64,000 nucleotides of DNA, from contig JADWOT020000006.1 in NCBI GenBank assembly GCA_036345935.2, positions 9,894,519 through 9,958,518 on the forward strand. The letters run 5' to 3'. Within the stretch, counting starts at the first letter, position 1. Each line of letters starts with the position of its first letter. This stretch comes from Taenia hydatigena (taxonomy: Eukaryota; Platyhelminthes; Cestoda; Cyclophyllidea; Taeniidae). Below, one piece after another: positions 10,673 through 22,700 of the stretch. Both the position numbers and the translations under genes were made by a program. The notes beneath the pieces are model-generated. The model did not search any database. It saw only the letters and a program-made list of their open reading frames with translations, and had not been told where the DNA came from.

Positions 10673-12510
10673 GAATGTCTCTCAATGGCAGCGTCATTGC
10701 AACAGTCATTGGAATCTGTTTTGCGTCAATCCACATGCAGCGTCACTAATGAGAAAATAGATCGCTATTGGATGCGATCGAAAGTAAACTACCTCCGATG
10801 GTTCCTTTTGGCCAGCGAGGCAGCCGCTGATGCGAGAGGTCAGTTTCAAATGCTCATGTTGGGTGTTTCAGTTGTCTAGTTATCCAAAACTATTGCATCA
10901 AATCTATCTTCTCACCTCTTCATCAGGGCTTCCACGACCCATCCCACAGTACCCCAACATGGGTAGTCCTTGGCATCCGGGTTGCATCGAGCGCTGCTTC
11001 TGTCCAGATCTGGCCAAACGCGACAATGAGTCTCTCTCGCGTTTGTGCAAGTACACGAGCGCCAAAATGGCTAACGCGGTGAAGAATGAAAAGCACATCT
11101 ATCACAATGGCGTACACAAGGGCAATCACTGCGTGAATTCGTCCAGCTCTTCGGACAGCAGCATGGAGTCCCAATCAGGTACTGACGTAATTTGTGTTCG
11201 TCGGGGTGGGAAGGAGAATCGGGGCTCGCCGAATCGCAACAGTAGGTCTAGGGGACGTGCATCGCGCATCGGACGATTGGGAGCTTGTGAAAGGTATCCC
11301 ATTACCTTTGAGCTACCTCGGGGTTTGATTCGACCCCACCGTACACAGTCGTCTTCGCCAGCCAGGTATTTGCATGGCGAGACCGGCTGGCGCTCACCAC
11401 CTCCTCAACTGCTGAGACCGACCATTCAGGTTAGTAGCCTAGTAGCTCTCCATTAGCACGCGTTGTCTACTCTTTCTTCTAAGGATTCCGATATCACTGA
11501 GCAACATTTTTTTCAAAAAAAGGTTTCTAGCTCCACTTCTAAAAACACATGCAATGAAATAACCTACAAACAAGCACTTAGGCAAATATGTTTAGTTGAT
11601 TTCGTGAATTAATACAACTCGATTCTTTATTTACTTCCAAAAGTCTGTTTATATATATATGAAACTAAAGCATCTTACTAACTAAAATGAAGCAGTTTTA
11701 AGTATCATGATAATTTTGATAAAAAAATGATATAGTTTTCGCAGTGCTTATAATAAAATCCAAATGCAAGGTAGCCCATTTTTTTAAGGTTTATGCAAAT
11801 TTATTGTATAGTGGGGACAAAAAGGCTAATTTTAAAGTCAATTAACCTAAAATCATGCGATTTTGTAATGGAACACTCATAGAATCCTGGGAGAATCGGG
11901 TTTTTTGGCTTCACTGGAAATTTTGTAGTCTTTTTAAGTATTCAAATCTTTCGATCATCGAAATGGTTTTGGTGTTATATTGGCTTATTGGGGGGGAATA
12001 AGTGGCGGAGTGGCGGAATTTCGGAGCCAGCATTTTTACTTTTATTCCCATAATTGATTGTTTCACTTGAGAATAACTACTAATTGAACTATCACATTCA
12101 GTTTAATCCCATTAGGGTATGCAAAGCACCCGTGCCAAACGACTCATTATTATCGAATAGCCTCTCATCAAGGCATTATACATGCTGGTTTAATTAAATT
12201 TAATCTCACTACACACTTATGCATTATTTCTGTAAATACACGGAATGAGCATTCGTCACTTAGAGTTACAAAATGATTGATGACTGCCGGTTTTCACTCA
12301 CCTTCCGGGTAATCGGTTTCGCCAACAAAAGCTTGCCTTGAAAGCAAAGCTAGCATAGCTAAGGACGTGATGCTTTATTATTTAGACGGGATACAAGTTC
12401 AAATATCGAGTGCTGAAAAATCCGTATTGTTACAGAATCCTGACACATCTCTTTCATCCGAATACGATGACTTCAATGAAGGTGAAGTTACGCGACTGGG
12501 GGAGGAAGAG
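10673..12510 (+). CDS. Unidentified multi-exon gene, three consecutive exons
   Basis: I do not recognise this protein. Three exons fit together exactly: 10673-10838 (after CTCATAG), 10927-11429 (after CATCAG), 12436-12510 (after TTACAG). Each ends at a GT donor, and the phases (1, then 0, then 0) give 248 codons with no stop. The first exon encodes a helical, Trp/Arg-rich stretch (KIDRYWMRSKVNYLRWFLLA). The second has a Cys-rich CIERCFCPDLAKRD segment, a serine run (NSSSSSDSSMES), an Arg/Gly/Ser-rich basic tract and a Pro-rich end, so it is probably disordered. The third is acidic (YDDFNEGEVTRLGEEE). GC content is clearly higher than in the flanks. No start or stop is assigned; more exons must lie outside this span. 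The low-complexity middle suggests a scaffold or regulatory protein, but that is only inference. Confidence 0.55.
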
Positions 12511-15500
12511 GTACCCATATTAGTACTAGGCTAATTTGCATCCTCCATCCATTTATTTGTGGGACACTTAACCAAAGACTTCATCAACTCGCCTAATATG
12601 AGTGCTTTGCCGCCCTTTGTTTCTTTTCAGTCCACACTTGCCAATACAGTGAATCCAGGACAGACTCTGAGCACTTATTTGTTTTAATCCATGCTCATAT
12701 AATGATGCCAAAAAACGGGTTCAGTAAGGTATGGCATTTTTGGCTGAAAGAAATTAAAATGAGGTGTAGACATCTCCTATACTTTTCGACTTAGAAGAGC
12801 ACTATCAAATGGTGTTTACCAAACGTCAGTTGCTTAACTTCATTGCTGTCTTGAGGGAACTCTTTCAAGGATTGGTGGATCAAAGTCAAAGTGACGTGCA
12901 CCCATGTGCTCTCAAAACTGGAAATGAAATGAACACGAGGCCCGTCGTACCGTGATTTTAATTTGTGTCGTATTTTCTGCCGCCTGGTTAAGTAAACCCT
13001 CTCTTTTGTGTACACGGTAACCAAAAATTATTTAAAGTAAATGCGTACGATACTGTTAATAAGTCCATCACAGATTTACTTGATGCTCTTCATAATTTAG
13101 AATATCTCTTTGCATCATCTGGGATAGAAATGGCGATTTCTCGTTAAAATGAGAAGAAACATCTTTGTATAATCCAAAGGGCTCCTTTTCTTGGCATATT
13201 TTTATTAAAACGCCATGAGGAGCGATAGCTACCCAAAGTCTTACAACTTGCCGTTTCATAAAAACCTTTTCTATCACCAAAAGAGCATAAGAAAAGCTTC
13301 TTTTTGTGCTCAAGTTGTATCTAGTCTTCCAGTCCTCGAGACAATAGCTTAATGCAGCCCTGAGCAAGTGATCGTGATGGTGAATCAAATGGATTTTGAT
13401 CGAGTTATCATTTGGTCACAGCGCCGATAAATTACTGTTAGCGGACCTATCTCCCTATGTTCTCTTAAAAACATAACCAAAAACAATTGGTTCATTCTAA
13501 TGCTGGGTGATAAGCAAGTTTAAAACCGAAAGTCTACTTTAATTTTTCCCATTTTACTTTCTCCATCATCGCGAAACCACTATTTTCTCATTAACTAATT
13601 TTGTTTTCAGTCGCATCATTCCTGGGGGCCATCTCACCGCTTTTCTTTAATTTATCGTAACTCCAAAGAAAGTTAAAGTGTGATGAATTCGGCATCTTTT
13701 AGAATTTTCGACGTTCTCCACTTTACAACGAACAGGAGTCCATGCTATATAGACTTTACAGTGATAAGTGGAATCAGGTACATCTGTACTCATAGTTCTT
13801 CGTTTAAAAATCACATTAAAGGGCAAAAAGATTTTGTTCAGTGAATTAGGTAAAAACACAAAATTCCCATGCTCATTAGCACCATTCGAATAAGGTAGTG
13901 AGCAATTACAGCTAAGAAGTTTTAGTGTGCAAGCCGATCAGTTTCTCTCAGTCGAAACATGCAAGGAGTGCCAGCGCTAAAATTGCCTGCGATACTCCAT
14001 AACACGTCGCACAGTAAAATCAAAAGTATTCATTGTAGCAATAAAATGTGCTAAGGGAAATCCTGGTATGCGCACTGGAAAAAGTAAACAACTATTAGAA
14101 ACGTGGTTTCTTAGTTGCACCAAATCAATTCACTCAAGTATGTGCAGTTATTTCCACAGCCTAGCTATCAAACGCAAATAACTCCCAACTTGAAGTTGTC
14201 GAGAGTGTCTTCTGTAGTTAAGCTTTGTCTTATTGGTAGCGAAGCAGTTCTTAATGAACACGCAGGTGCGGGACCAAAGAGCTCAGAAGAGGTGACATTT
14301 GCCTGCTTTCCTGGACCCAAAGTTTTTCTCACTTAGAGATTTAGGATAAACTAATAATGTTTGTTTTTGGACATTAGGCTAGAATAATGAGATAGAAGCA
14401 GTTATAGTACCTTAAACGATATGATTTCTACAAAACGTAGCAATTGATTGCACAACTACCAATGCCACTTTGTTAGAGACCACCTTACAAGCAATCCTTA
14501 ATTCGTTAAAAGCATGAAGAACACCATCTCTACCTTCTCGCACCTAAATGATGGATCTCTTTGCATACCTTGCTGTGAATTTGATTGAACATGCTGTGCC
14601 ATAAAAGTTGTGGTGCAAACACTTGCATGCACACCGATATTATGCTTTTGTATTTGTACAGCCACGACCGTGGTCGTTAATACCATCACTGTAAGTTCCT
14701 TTTTGGTCAAAGAATTCGACCCGATATCCACTTGCATTGTCAAACATGGTACCATTTTATTATTTCTGAACCTAATAGTTCCTTTGGCAATTTGCGCGGC
14801 AGGTTGCTGTTTACCTTTGAGCACCCATTAATGTAACCTTTATTGGTCACTTTGTAGGCACCGCTAAAATGCTGCTGTGCGGATAGAGAAAGAAGGGCTT
14901 TGTGATCCTGGCTAAAATATGCTAACAGTATTTGACTAACCACTTCACTACACCAATATTCCTTATTTCTAACACAACTCTTTAACCCGCTGTGCATTCG
15001 CGACAGACACATTGCCGATGCCAAGTGTATTTTTTTTCGCATTGGACCATTCGTCCTAACCCATAGGATTTCGTGTGCTTTATTTTTTATCGCAGTGTGG
15101 TTGCTACTAATTTGCTAAGTATGAATTGTATTTGACTTGGTATTCATATTTTTTTAAGGGAATGTGTATTTTGCTGAGGGAATCATACTGATTTAATAAT
15201 GCACCACCTGTCCATATCTCACAAATTTGCATTGGCCTCAAACCATTTCCAAATAAAAAATGCCTCCTGTTTGGAACGGTCACCTTTTTATCAAATTTTC
15301 TGATCATATTTTAATTCAATACCGTTACGCAAGACGCGCAAAGCTAGCGAGGCATGCAAGAGTATTGCTGATTCAAAGAATTAATTTAATGCACAGATTT
15401 ATCAGGTCAAATTGCTTTGAATTATCGACGGAGACAAATATATACTATTTTACGATAAATTACTGGCCCGTTAAAGACGGTTTAATTTTCTCTATTACTG

Positions 15501-17624
15501 GCGTATTAAAATCGTTTAAACTATGTACCAATCCAAACATAAAGCTAACACATTCTCGTTTAATTCTATAGTTAAAATAGGGAATTTTAGCCACTCGCAA
15601 AATTAAATTTGTATAAATAGGCATTTCGTGGTACTGTTGGCCTATTTTTAAAAAGAATGTGTCGATCAATGAAAAAATGTGAAAATAGTCTGACAATATA
15701 GTTTTATCAAAAGCTTCAAAAATTCAGGAGTACGTTCCATGATTATCTTTACTAATTGTACTTATTTTAAATAAGTAGCAGTCTTAAGTCAGGGCCTCGT
15801 GATGCTTTCGTGCCCCTTTAACAGCATTTGTTTTACCAACGCAATTTCTAGGTATTATCAGTTCCTTGTTGCTTACAAGCTAAACGACTTAAAACACGAA
15901 TGTCAATTGTGTGTCTCAATTGTGGTCGATAATCAGTATCCATGGTTAACTTCTCTAAGGTGTGATGTTATGTCCATCATCGGACCTTTGGTGAAATAAA
16001 AACGCACTTACTAATTGCAGTGTTAAGGTAGCAGGCAAGCAGGGGAAATAAAGCTACTATTCATGGTACCCATCGGATATCTGCCCAAGCTTATGCACGT
16101 GTTATCGAAGCTTCCAAAGGTGCGCTTCATAAATGGTACACTAGCAGGAAAACTTCGTTTTGGGATTAAATCGATTTTGGCAACATGGGATAAGTAGGGG
16201 AGGACGTTGTCGGCAGCTTCATTACACGCTTCAGTAAATTTATATTTGATCGAGGGATGTTGAAACAAATCGCTTCAACATAACAGCTTCATTCAAATCG
16301 CACACTTCGTGTGAACGGAGTCAATCCACTTGCACGATATCACTCAACCACAAAAAAAGTAAACCAATGAGTGCACATTTAATAAATGGCGTTTCATGAT
16401 ACCACTTTTTGTGCAGAATTCATTCCACTCCTAGCAATGTGCTGAAATGACAGCCCCGGCAATACCTTCCTAATGTATCGAGTTTCTCAGTTCAAATTGT
16501 CAATTAGTATTTTGCGGACCCACAATTCAGCCGTAATTAGCGCATGTTGAGCTTACGGTTAGGAAAACAAAGTTATGCAATCTTAAATTCTATTAACTTT
16601 GTGGCTGATGGGATTATGGTCCAATGATATGCTGAGCTATCTATTTGGCATTCGTCAGTTAATTTTACAAAACGCAGGGTAGTGCAGATTTTTGGCCCTG
16701 AATCATGCTAAAGTCGGCACTAATTTTACCCAGGCAAGAAACAAGTATTCAGTCTCAGTCCTGCATAACTCGGAGTACCAGCGTAAAAGCTACTTAATGC
16801 ACTACTTAATGCGGTTTAAGGTTTATTGGAGGATGCTGTTCTCTTGGTGTGTTGCCATAAAGTAAACAACCTTTAAACTCTTAAGATAGAATCCGTACCA
16901 ATGCAAGAGAGCTGCAAAATTTTGCCTACAATATTAAGCCGATGGATGGCAACTTGGTAGCGAATGTATTGTTTTTAGCCAGCCTATTTAATGTTAGGCT
17001 GCATTTATGTTGTGCCAATAAGCCAAAAAGGAGAGTAAATAAAAGGGGCATGGTTGCGCCAATGCAAAGACGCCATAGCATTGTTTGAGTAGGAGTGACG
17101 ATTCTTCCCAATTATTATCGCGCCTGTGTGTTTTTACTAACCAACGATGCAGCGCTACTCTTAAGATGGGGTACGCCCACAATCTTATAGTAGGAATCAT
17201 GCAGGCCATTCACATCCCCACTTGCTTAGCGAATGAGCTTGAACGGCGATTGGCATTATTTGGCTCTTCAAATCAATCGTAATTATTACTACCTGCATGA
17301 TCACTTCTAGCGTGCATTAGTGAAAATCGCTGTTATTTTAAAAAGCGCCATATAATGTGCCCATCGGAGAATCTGTTCTTTAATAGATGTCACTAGCAAA
17401 TTAGAAGGATCATGGGGTGGCTTCTCCATTCCGTAGTATCTTATTCCACTTGATAAGTTTAAGCACAAACTGTGAGGATTTATCTCATTGCTGCGTGAGA
17501 ATAAACAACAAACCAAAAAGGAAGGAAATAAAAGTTTGTTAACCCTGAGCTTTTCTAACACGCAGAGAAATTGGAATCACTTATAGCACTAAATGAATTA
17601 AAAGGTTAAGCTTCCTCTCAATAG
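12511..17624. other. AT-rich stretch, weak minus-strand ORF cluster only
   Basis: No confident gene. Three minus-strand open frames at 13859-13647, 13388-13068 and 13024-12791 lie in a row. The middle one (106 codons, containing WVAIAPHGVLIKI) reads like protein, but I recognise no family and cannot join them by splice phase. The rest has short random frames only. Upstream exons of the TtcA-like gene probably lie somewhere here but were not located. Confidence 0.3.
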
Positions 17625-19451
17625 GCGCTTCGCCTCTTCTCCATGGTCCATCCCGGCGACAAGATTCTCGTCCACCTTTCTGGTGGTAAATCATCTATGG
17701 CGCTTTTGCACTGCTTGCACGCCTATCAAGAAATGCTTCAACAAGAAAACTCAGATCCTGAAGGCAAAGGCGTCTTTGATATGGGAGCAGTCGTTGTTGC
17801 CCTAGCTTATGAGAATTATGATTTACTTCCCTTGGTTAATTATCTCAAGGCACTAGGAGTGACATATTACTACGAAAAACAAGGTGAGCTGAATAAATTG
17901 CCTTTGGAATAGTTAATGAATGTAAATTTGGTACATTAAGTTGGATTGATTCTAATTAGCTTAAGGCATTTGAAACTGGAAATCCCAAAATCATTCAAAA
18001 TACCTAGAGTGAGGGAACTTTTTAACCATGAATTTTGAACCCTGAAATGATTTATGAATGCAAAATTTCAGACATGAATCACTACTGCTCACATTCACTG
18101 GACCTCTGTTCGAGTTTGAAGCAGAAAGTTATCTATAACGTCGCCAGGAAATACGGATACACCGTTCTTGCCCTTGCTCAAAATCTCGATGAAATGGCAG
18201 CTAGGTATCTCGATTAAGACAATGTTGCAAATTCCATGGCTTGAGTTGTGATAATTAATATTCAGGTAATTTGCCTAATTTGTTTACATTTCAGCTTTCT
18301 ATCATCTGTGTTTAATAATGGAAGCATTCAAACAATGGAGGCAAATGTTGAACTAAAGTAAGAATTTATTCATTTGTCCGATTGTAGTCGAATTCTTTTG
18401 ATTCCCTGAACTAAAGTTTATCCGAATTTTTTATTTGCACCAGTGCAGAATTTTGCCGGCAGCATATTTCCATCACTGTGTGTTAATATTGCTTTGCCCT
18501 AAGTTTCCACCAAGGACACATTATATACCTTGACTTATTCACCCTTGCATCAAAAAGTCAAAATGATTGAATGGGCGGGACTTGTTAATTTTTGCAGGGA
18601 TCTCAAACTGCGCCTGATACGCCCGCTCGCGTTCTGTCGAGAGAAGGCCATAGCGGAATTCGTCAAAACTGTAAGTTTTTAACAGAACCTACCACTTCGA
18701 GAAATGTCCTCATTTTTCGGCGACTGCTCACAACCACCATTCCAAAGTCCTCATCTATGGTCTCTGAATTGTTTTTATTGCTGTGTGCATCGTAAACACA
18801 GAAGTTAATTCTATCTAACAATTAGGTATAAAGAGCTTATTTGGAGCCTACATGCACTACCTAATTAGGGCTACCCATTAATATAATTTAACGGTTAACT
18901 TGAATTCGAAATGATTTTGAGACTTTAGCACATGCGATTATCCATCGAGTGAACCTCACAGGGTCGATTTTAGGAAATAGAGTCGTTACTTTACCTAGTT
19001 TGATGGCGCAACTTGCATGGTTAAAGTCATTAGATTTCATTTTCTTAATTTATTCCGGAGTAACTCGGATGCTTTATATCGTAGCATTGTGTTAACAAAG
19101 TTACATTCGGAAGCTTCGAGGTTGGTATGGAAATGAAATTAGGAAACACCATCCTTACTTGAGAATAAATACCGTTATGATGCGTGATATACAAAACGTT
19201 AACACTGCTTCATTTAGGCCAGACTGCCAGTAATGAAGACGGCTTGTCCTATATGTGAGCAGTCGAAGATGGAACAGATGCGTCTGAAGGAGATTCTCGC
19301 AGCCGAGGAGAACAACAACCCCCACCTCTTCAGCAGCATCATCAGTGCTATCTCACCACTGCTACACTTGTCCTCACAATCCGACATTGTGTACGAATCT
19401 GACGCTATCCCGCAGACAAAAGCCATCACCTGGACCAGGCCTGAGAATTGA
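17625..19451 (+). CDS. TtcA-like PP-loop ATPase (tRNA thiolation family), 5' end missing
   Basis: Resembles TtcA, the iron-sulfur ATPase that makes 2-thiocytidine-32 in tRNA. Exons 17625-17883, 18072-18204, 18295-18357, 18598-18670 and 19218-19451 join in phase to 253 codons plus TGA. Similarity follows the whole TtcA order: MVHPGDKILVHLSGGKSSMA (PP-loop), LCSSLKQKVIYNVARKYGY, LALAQNLDEMAARSFL (matching the LGHHRDD region), NNGSIQTM, RLIRPLAFCREKAIAEF, ACPICEQSK (second CxxC), then FSSIISAISPLL. Two departures stand out. The PP-loop SGGxDS reads SGGKSS, so Ser replaces the conserved Asp, and the first CxxC appears as LDLC, losing one cysteine. The exon begins right after a CAATAG acceptor in phase 0, so at least one upstream exon is missing; the ATG at 17643 would be an alternative start. 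Thiolase activity is therefore uncertain. Confidence 0.8.
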
Positions 19452-19688
19452 TTGGCATCACTACAGTAATCCATATTCACCCCCGATTCACTTTCATGAG
19501 TGCCTTAATGACTATACTTCATAATTCCTTTGTTGACAGTGAAGGTAGTTTAATTGTTTGATCAAAACTTGTGCCCATTCCATCCACGTTCAGAGCGGTA
19601 TTAGATCCGTTTAAAATAAGCTTGTTTTTGCTGGGGGAAAGCTAAAACATATGGACAGAATCTTTTCAAAGTGTACTAGACATATTGC

Positions 19689-19703
19689 AATAAATTAAAT
19701 AAA
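19689..19703 (+). terminator. Poly(A) signals of the TtcA-like gene
   Basis: Two overlapping-range AATAAA hexamers at 19689-19694 and 19698-19703, about 240 bp after the stop codon of the TtcA-like gene and on the same strand. Confidence 0.45.
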
Positions 19704-22700
19704 ACTCTTATATGTCCGGGATGAACCCTTAGAGTAAGACACACTTTCCTTCAAAATACTTAGCCTTATGCGTGTATACTTTAATCAACCGTCAGCTTTA
19801 TTTGTCAGACTTAGTAACATTAGTCGATTGAGCTAACCGCTGATGCATATTTTAGTGAACCAAACTTTTGCTGCTAAATAAAGTGGACTACCGGTCGTTG
19901 TAAATGCCTTTTGAATGGAAAGGCAACCTTGTGGATGACTGCATGCGCATACGCACACACATACACACGCATCTACATATATATGTCAACAAATAAATTT
20001 TCCTGTAGGCATCAATGATGAGCCAAGAAATTGTTACAAAGACAAAAGAAAAAGCCCAAAAACAACTTAAAAGTTATGATCATTTTCAATGCTCCCTACG
20101 CTAGACTTAAAGGGGATAATGCTGCTGAACAGATCCTAGTTGTTAGTCGCGTAATATCCGCTCACTGCTTTACAGTTGATTGTAACCAAAAAAATTGACA
20201 ACTTTAAAATCTTGATTGGGTACTGCAAATGTGCAACATAGTGGTAAGTATGTGTCCTTCGAACTCATAATTCATGATCTTCTTGGTAGATGAGAGTGTT
20301 TCCATGCTAGATTGTAAATAATGCACTCTTTCCAATTACCAATAGAATTTACTTGCGCCAGCTAGTTTGAGATGAGCGTTTTTAAGGTTTTAAACTGTTA
20401 TTTGCTTTATCGACATTTCCTTAAAAACCCTGCCACAACGTATTAGAAGGTATACATTGCCTTAAGAAAATCGGAAACTATCCTAGCTGTGGGGCTCTCG
20501 ATTTCTTGTCCTTTCTAACCATGCATGGTGAAACGCCAAAATCCACCAATATTTATATGCAACCTTTGATCACATTGTTCTACTGTTTTATTAAAGTAAA
20601 CAAGTCATCAACCAGAAAAATATTGCAACATGAATTTCATAAGTGAAATACCTCTCAGTTCATTTATCGAATCTCAGTTCCTACCATTAATATTGCCGAG
20701 AATAGAAGGAATGAAACACTTTAATATTAATAACATTTACTTGCTTGATTCTAAAATTCGTAAAAAATTAACTCAGTCATTTAAAACACTACTGATAATA
20801 TGTGTCCATTGTCCAGTTTACCAAAAAAGAAAGTAATTCATGTATCGTTAATTTATTTTACCGTCTCTACTTGGTGTGCGTCATTTTTTTACACTGGAAG
20901 TAGGCACTCGAAAATGTAATACCATCAACTCAAAAATAATTATAGTTTGTTAATATTCCGTGCGCATTTAAAGGCAGTGTTCACATTTTATTCCTATGTG
21001 TTAAGCTTATAACATCCTGTTTTTATGCTGCATAAGGATACATTTGCTTTTTACGTTTTGCGTTAGAGCAATTGACTCATTTTGCCGGGAATGAAATGGA
21101 TTCGCGCGGTGTCTGTTTAAGTTTGTCCGCAGCATATTCAGGCCAACAAAGATATTTATTTTGAAGTAATACTTTCTAGCGGTAAAAGTGCCTCACCTTC
21201 CTACTGGATCTAACATACAGAGAGACTTCCTAATGATAAAATTTAACTTGTTTTGAAAAACTTGGTAGAGTTACATGAAAGTCTCACAAAACATAATTAA
21301 ATATGATTAAATTACGAGGGAATGCGAGTCATTTTGAATTTAATTTGACCACATGTGAGTAGGTCCCGTTGGTGATTCTAATTATTTGTGCCAATTTTGG
21401 TTTGAATTGCATTACCGATTGTGGGCTGGATCGTAAAAATGAAATGTACAATCAGATAGCAGGTGCAGCCCTTACCCAAAACACTTCGATTTTATCTGAT
21501 TTCATTACCAGCGATGTGAAAATTGCAGTCATATACTTTCCGGTCAGATAGTTAAGAAGTAGAGAGCAAATATGAAAAACAATCGCGCAATATTAATGTT
21601 AATGTCTTTGCATTTCAACTGCCTGCATTCTTATGCAGTGCAAACAATGTGCTTAAAGGAGCGTGCGTAGAGGGTGATGGGGTTGTGTTAAGATTTAACC
21701 AAGTTTTATAGAATCTGGCTTTAAAAAGAACTGATACGCCATAATTAGCTGAGACCGGAACGGCATAATGTCATCACTAATTTTGATGTACTTTTATGTT
21801 TACATGCATTACACATTATCCTGGCTATTGGCACTCAAAATGCACTTCAGAGATAAATAAGGCGATCATTTATGCATCCGACAGTATTGAGTTACTGTGT
21901 ACCCGATAAAGTGCCCAAAGTCCGTTGCCTCACTGGGTTATTAGTTAGTTTTAAACGTACTTTTTTTACTTAAATGACAGTTGACTCAAAAGAGTTTAAT
22001 GCTAAAGTAAATGTTTTTAATGCCAACTTCAATGTGATATGGGCACACCTCGATCATTCTTCAATTATTTTTCCTGACTTCTTCGTACTGATGTAATTAG
22101 CATCTCTCTTGAGCTGGTTTTCGGCCGCATGCGATACAAGTGCAGATTTCTTTTTAGCGACCAAAATTTCTCGCGATAGTTGTTTTAGGCTGATTTTTCT
22201 TTTTAATATAGTGGAAGCTGTAAAATTTAACAGCAGCTTACATTAAGCACTCATTTTAACCGATTGAGCTATTGTTTGCCTAGGTGCTGTTCAGAGTGGC
22301 TCCAAAATGTTCTCCACGGTAACATACCCCCATGGGCGGGTTGTCTGCTTCAAATATTCCAAAAATGCTGGTCGAGCAACGTTAAAACGGTGAAATCGCT
22401 TTATTTCCTTTTAAAGTCGTACTAACTTGGTAACATTTTCAGCATCAAATTTAATTAGCCAGAGAAGTTCTAGGTGGAGAACAGAACAGTTAGTTTATTT
22501 AAATTACTCTTCTGTTTCGATCCCCTCAAGATCCAAGGTACAAACTGCAAACATTGGCTTACAACGAAAAGAAATTGTAAAAATAAGTTTGGTTCTGAAA
22601 CACTGCAATTTTCCATTTGTGGTTGTTGGCGTATTTTTTCATTTTATTCCATTCATTAGTTTTGTGACCAACTATTATTAATTTATTTTTGCCGTAAAAT

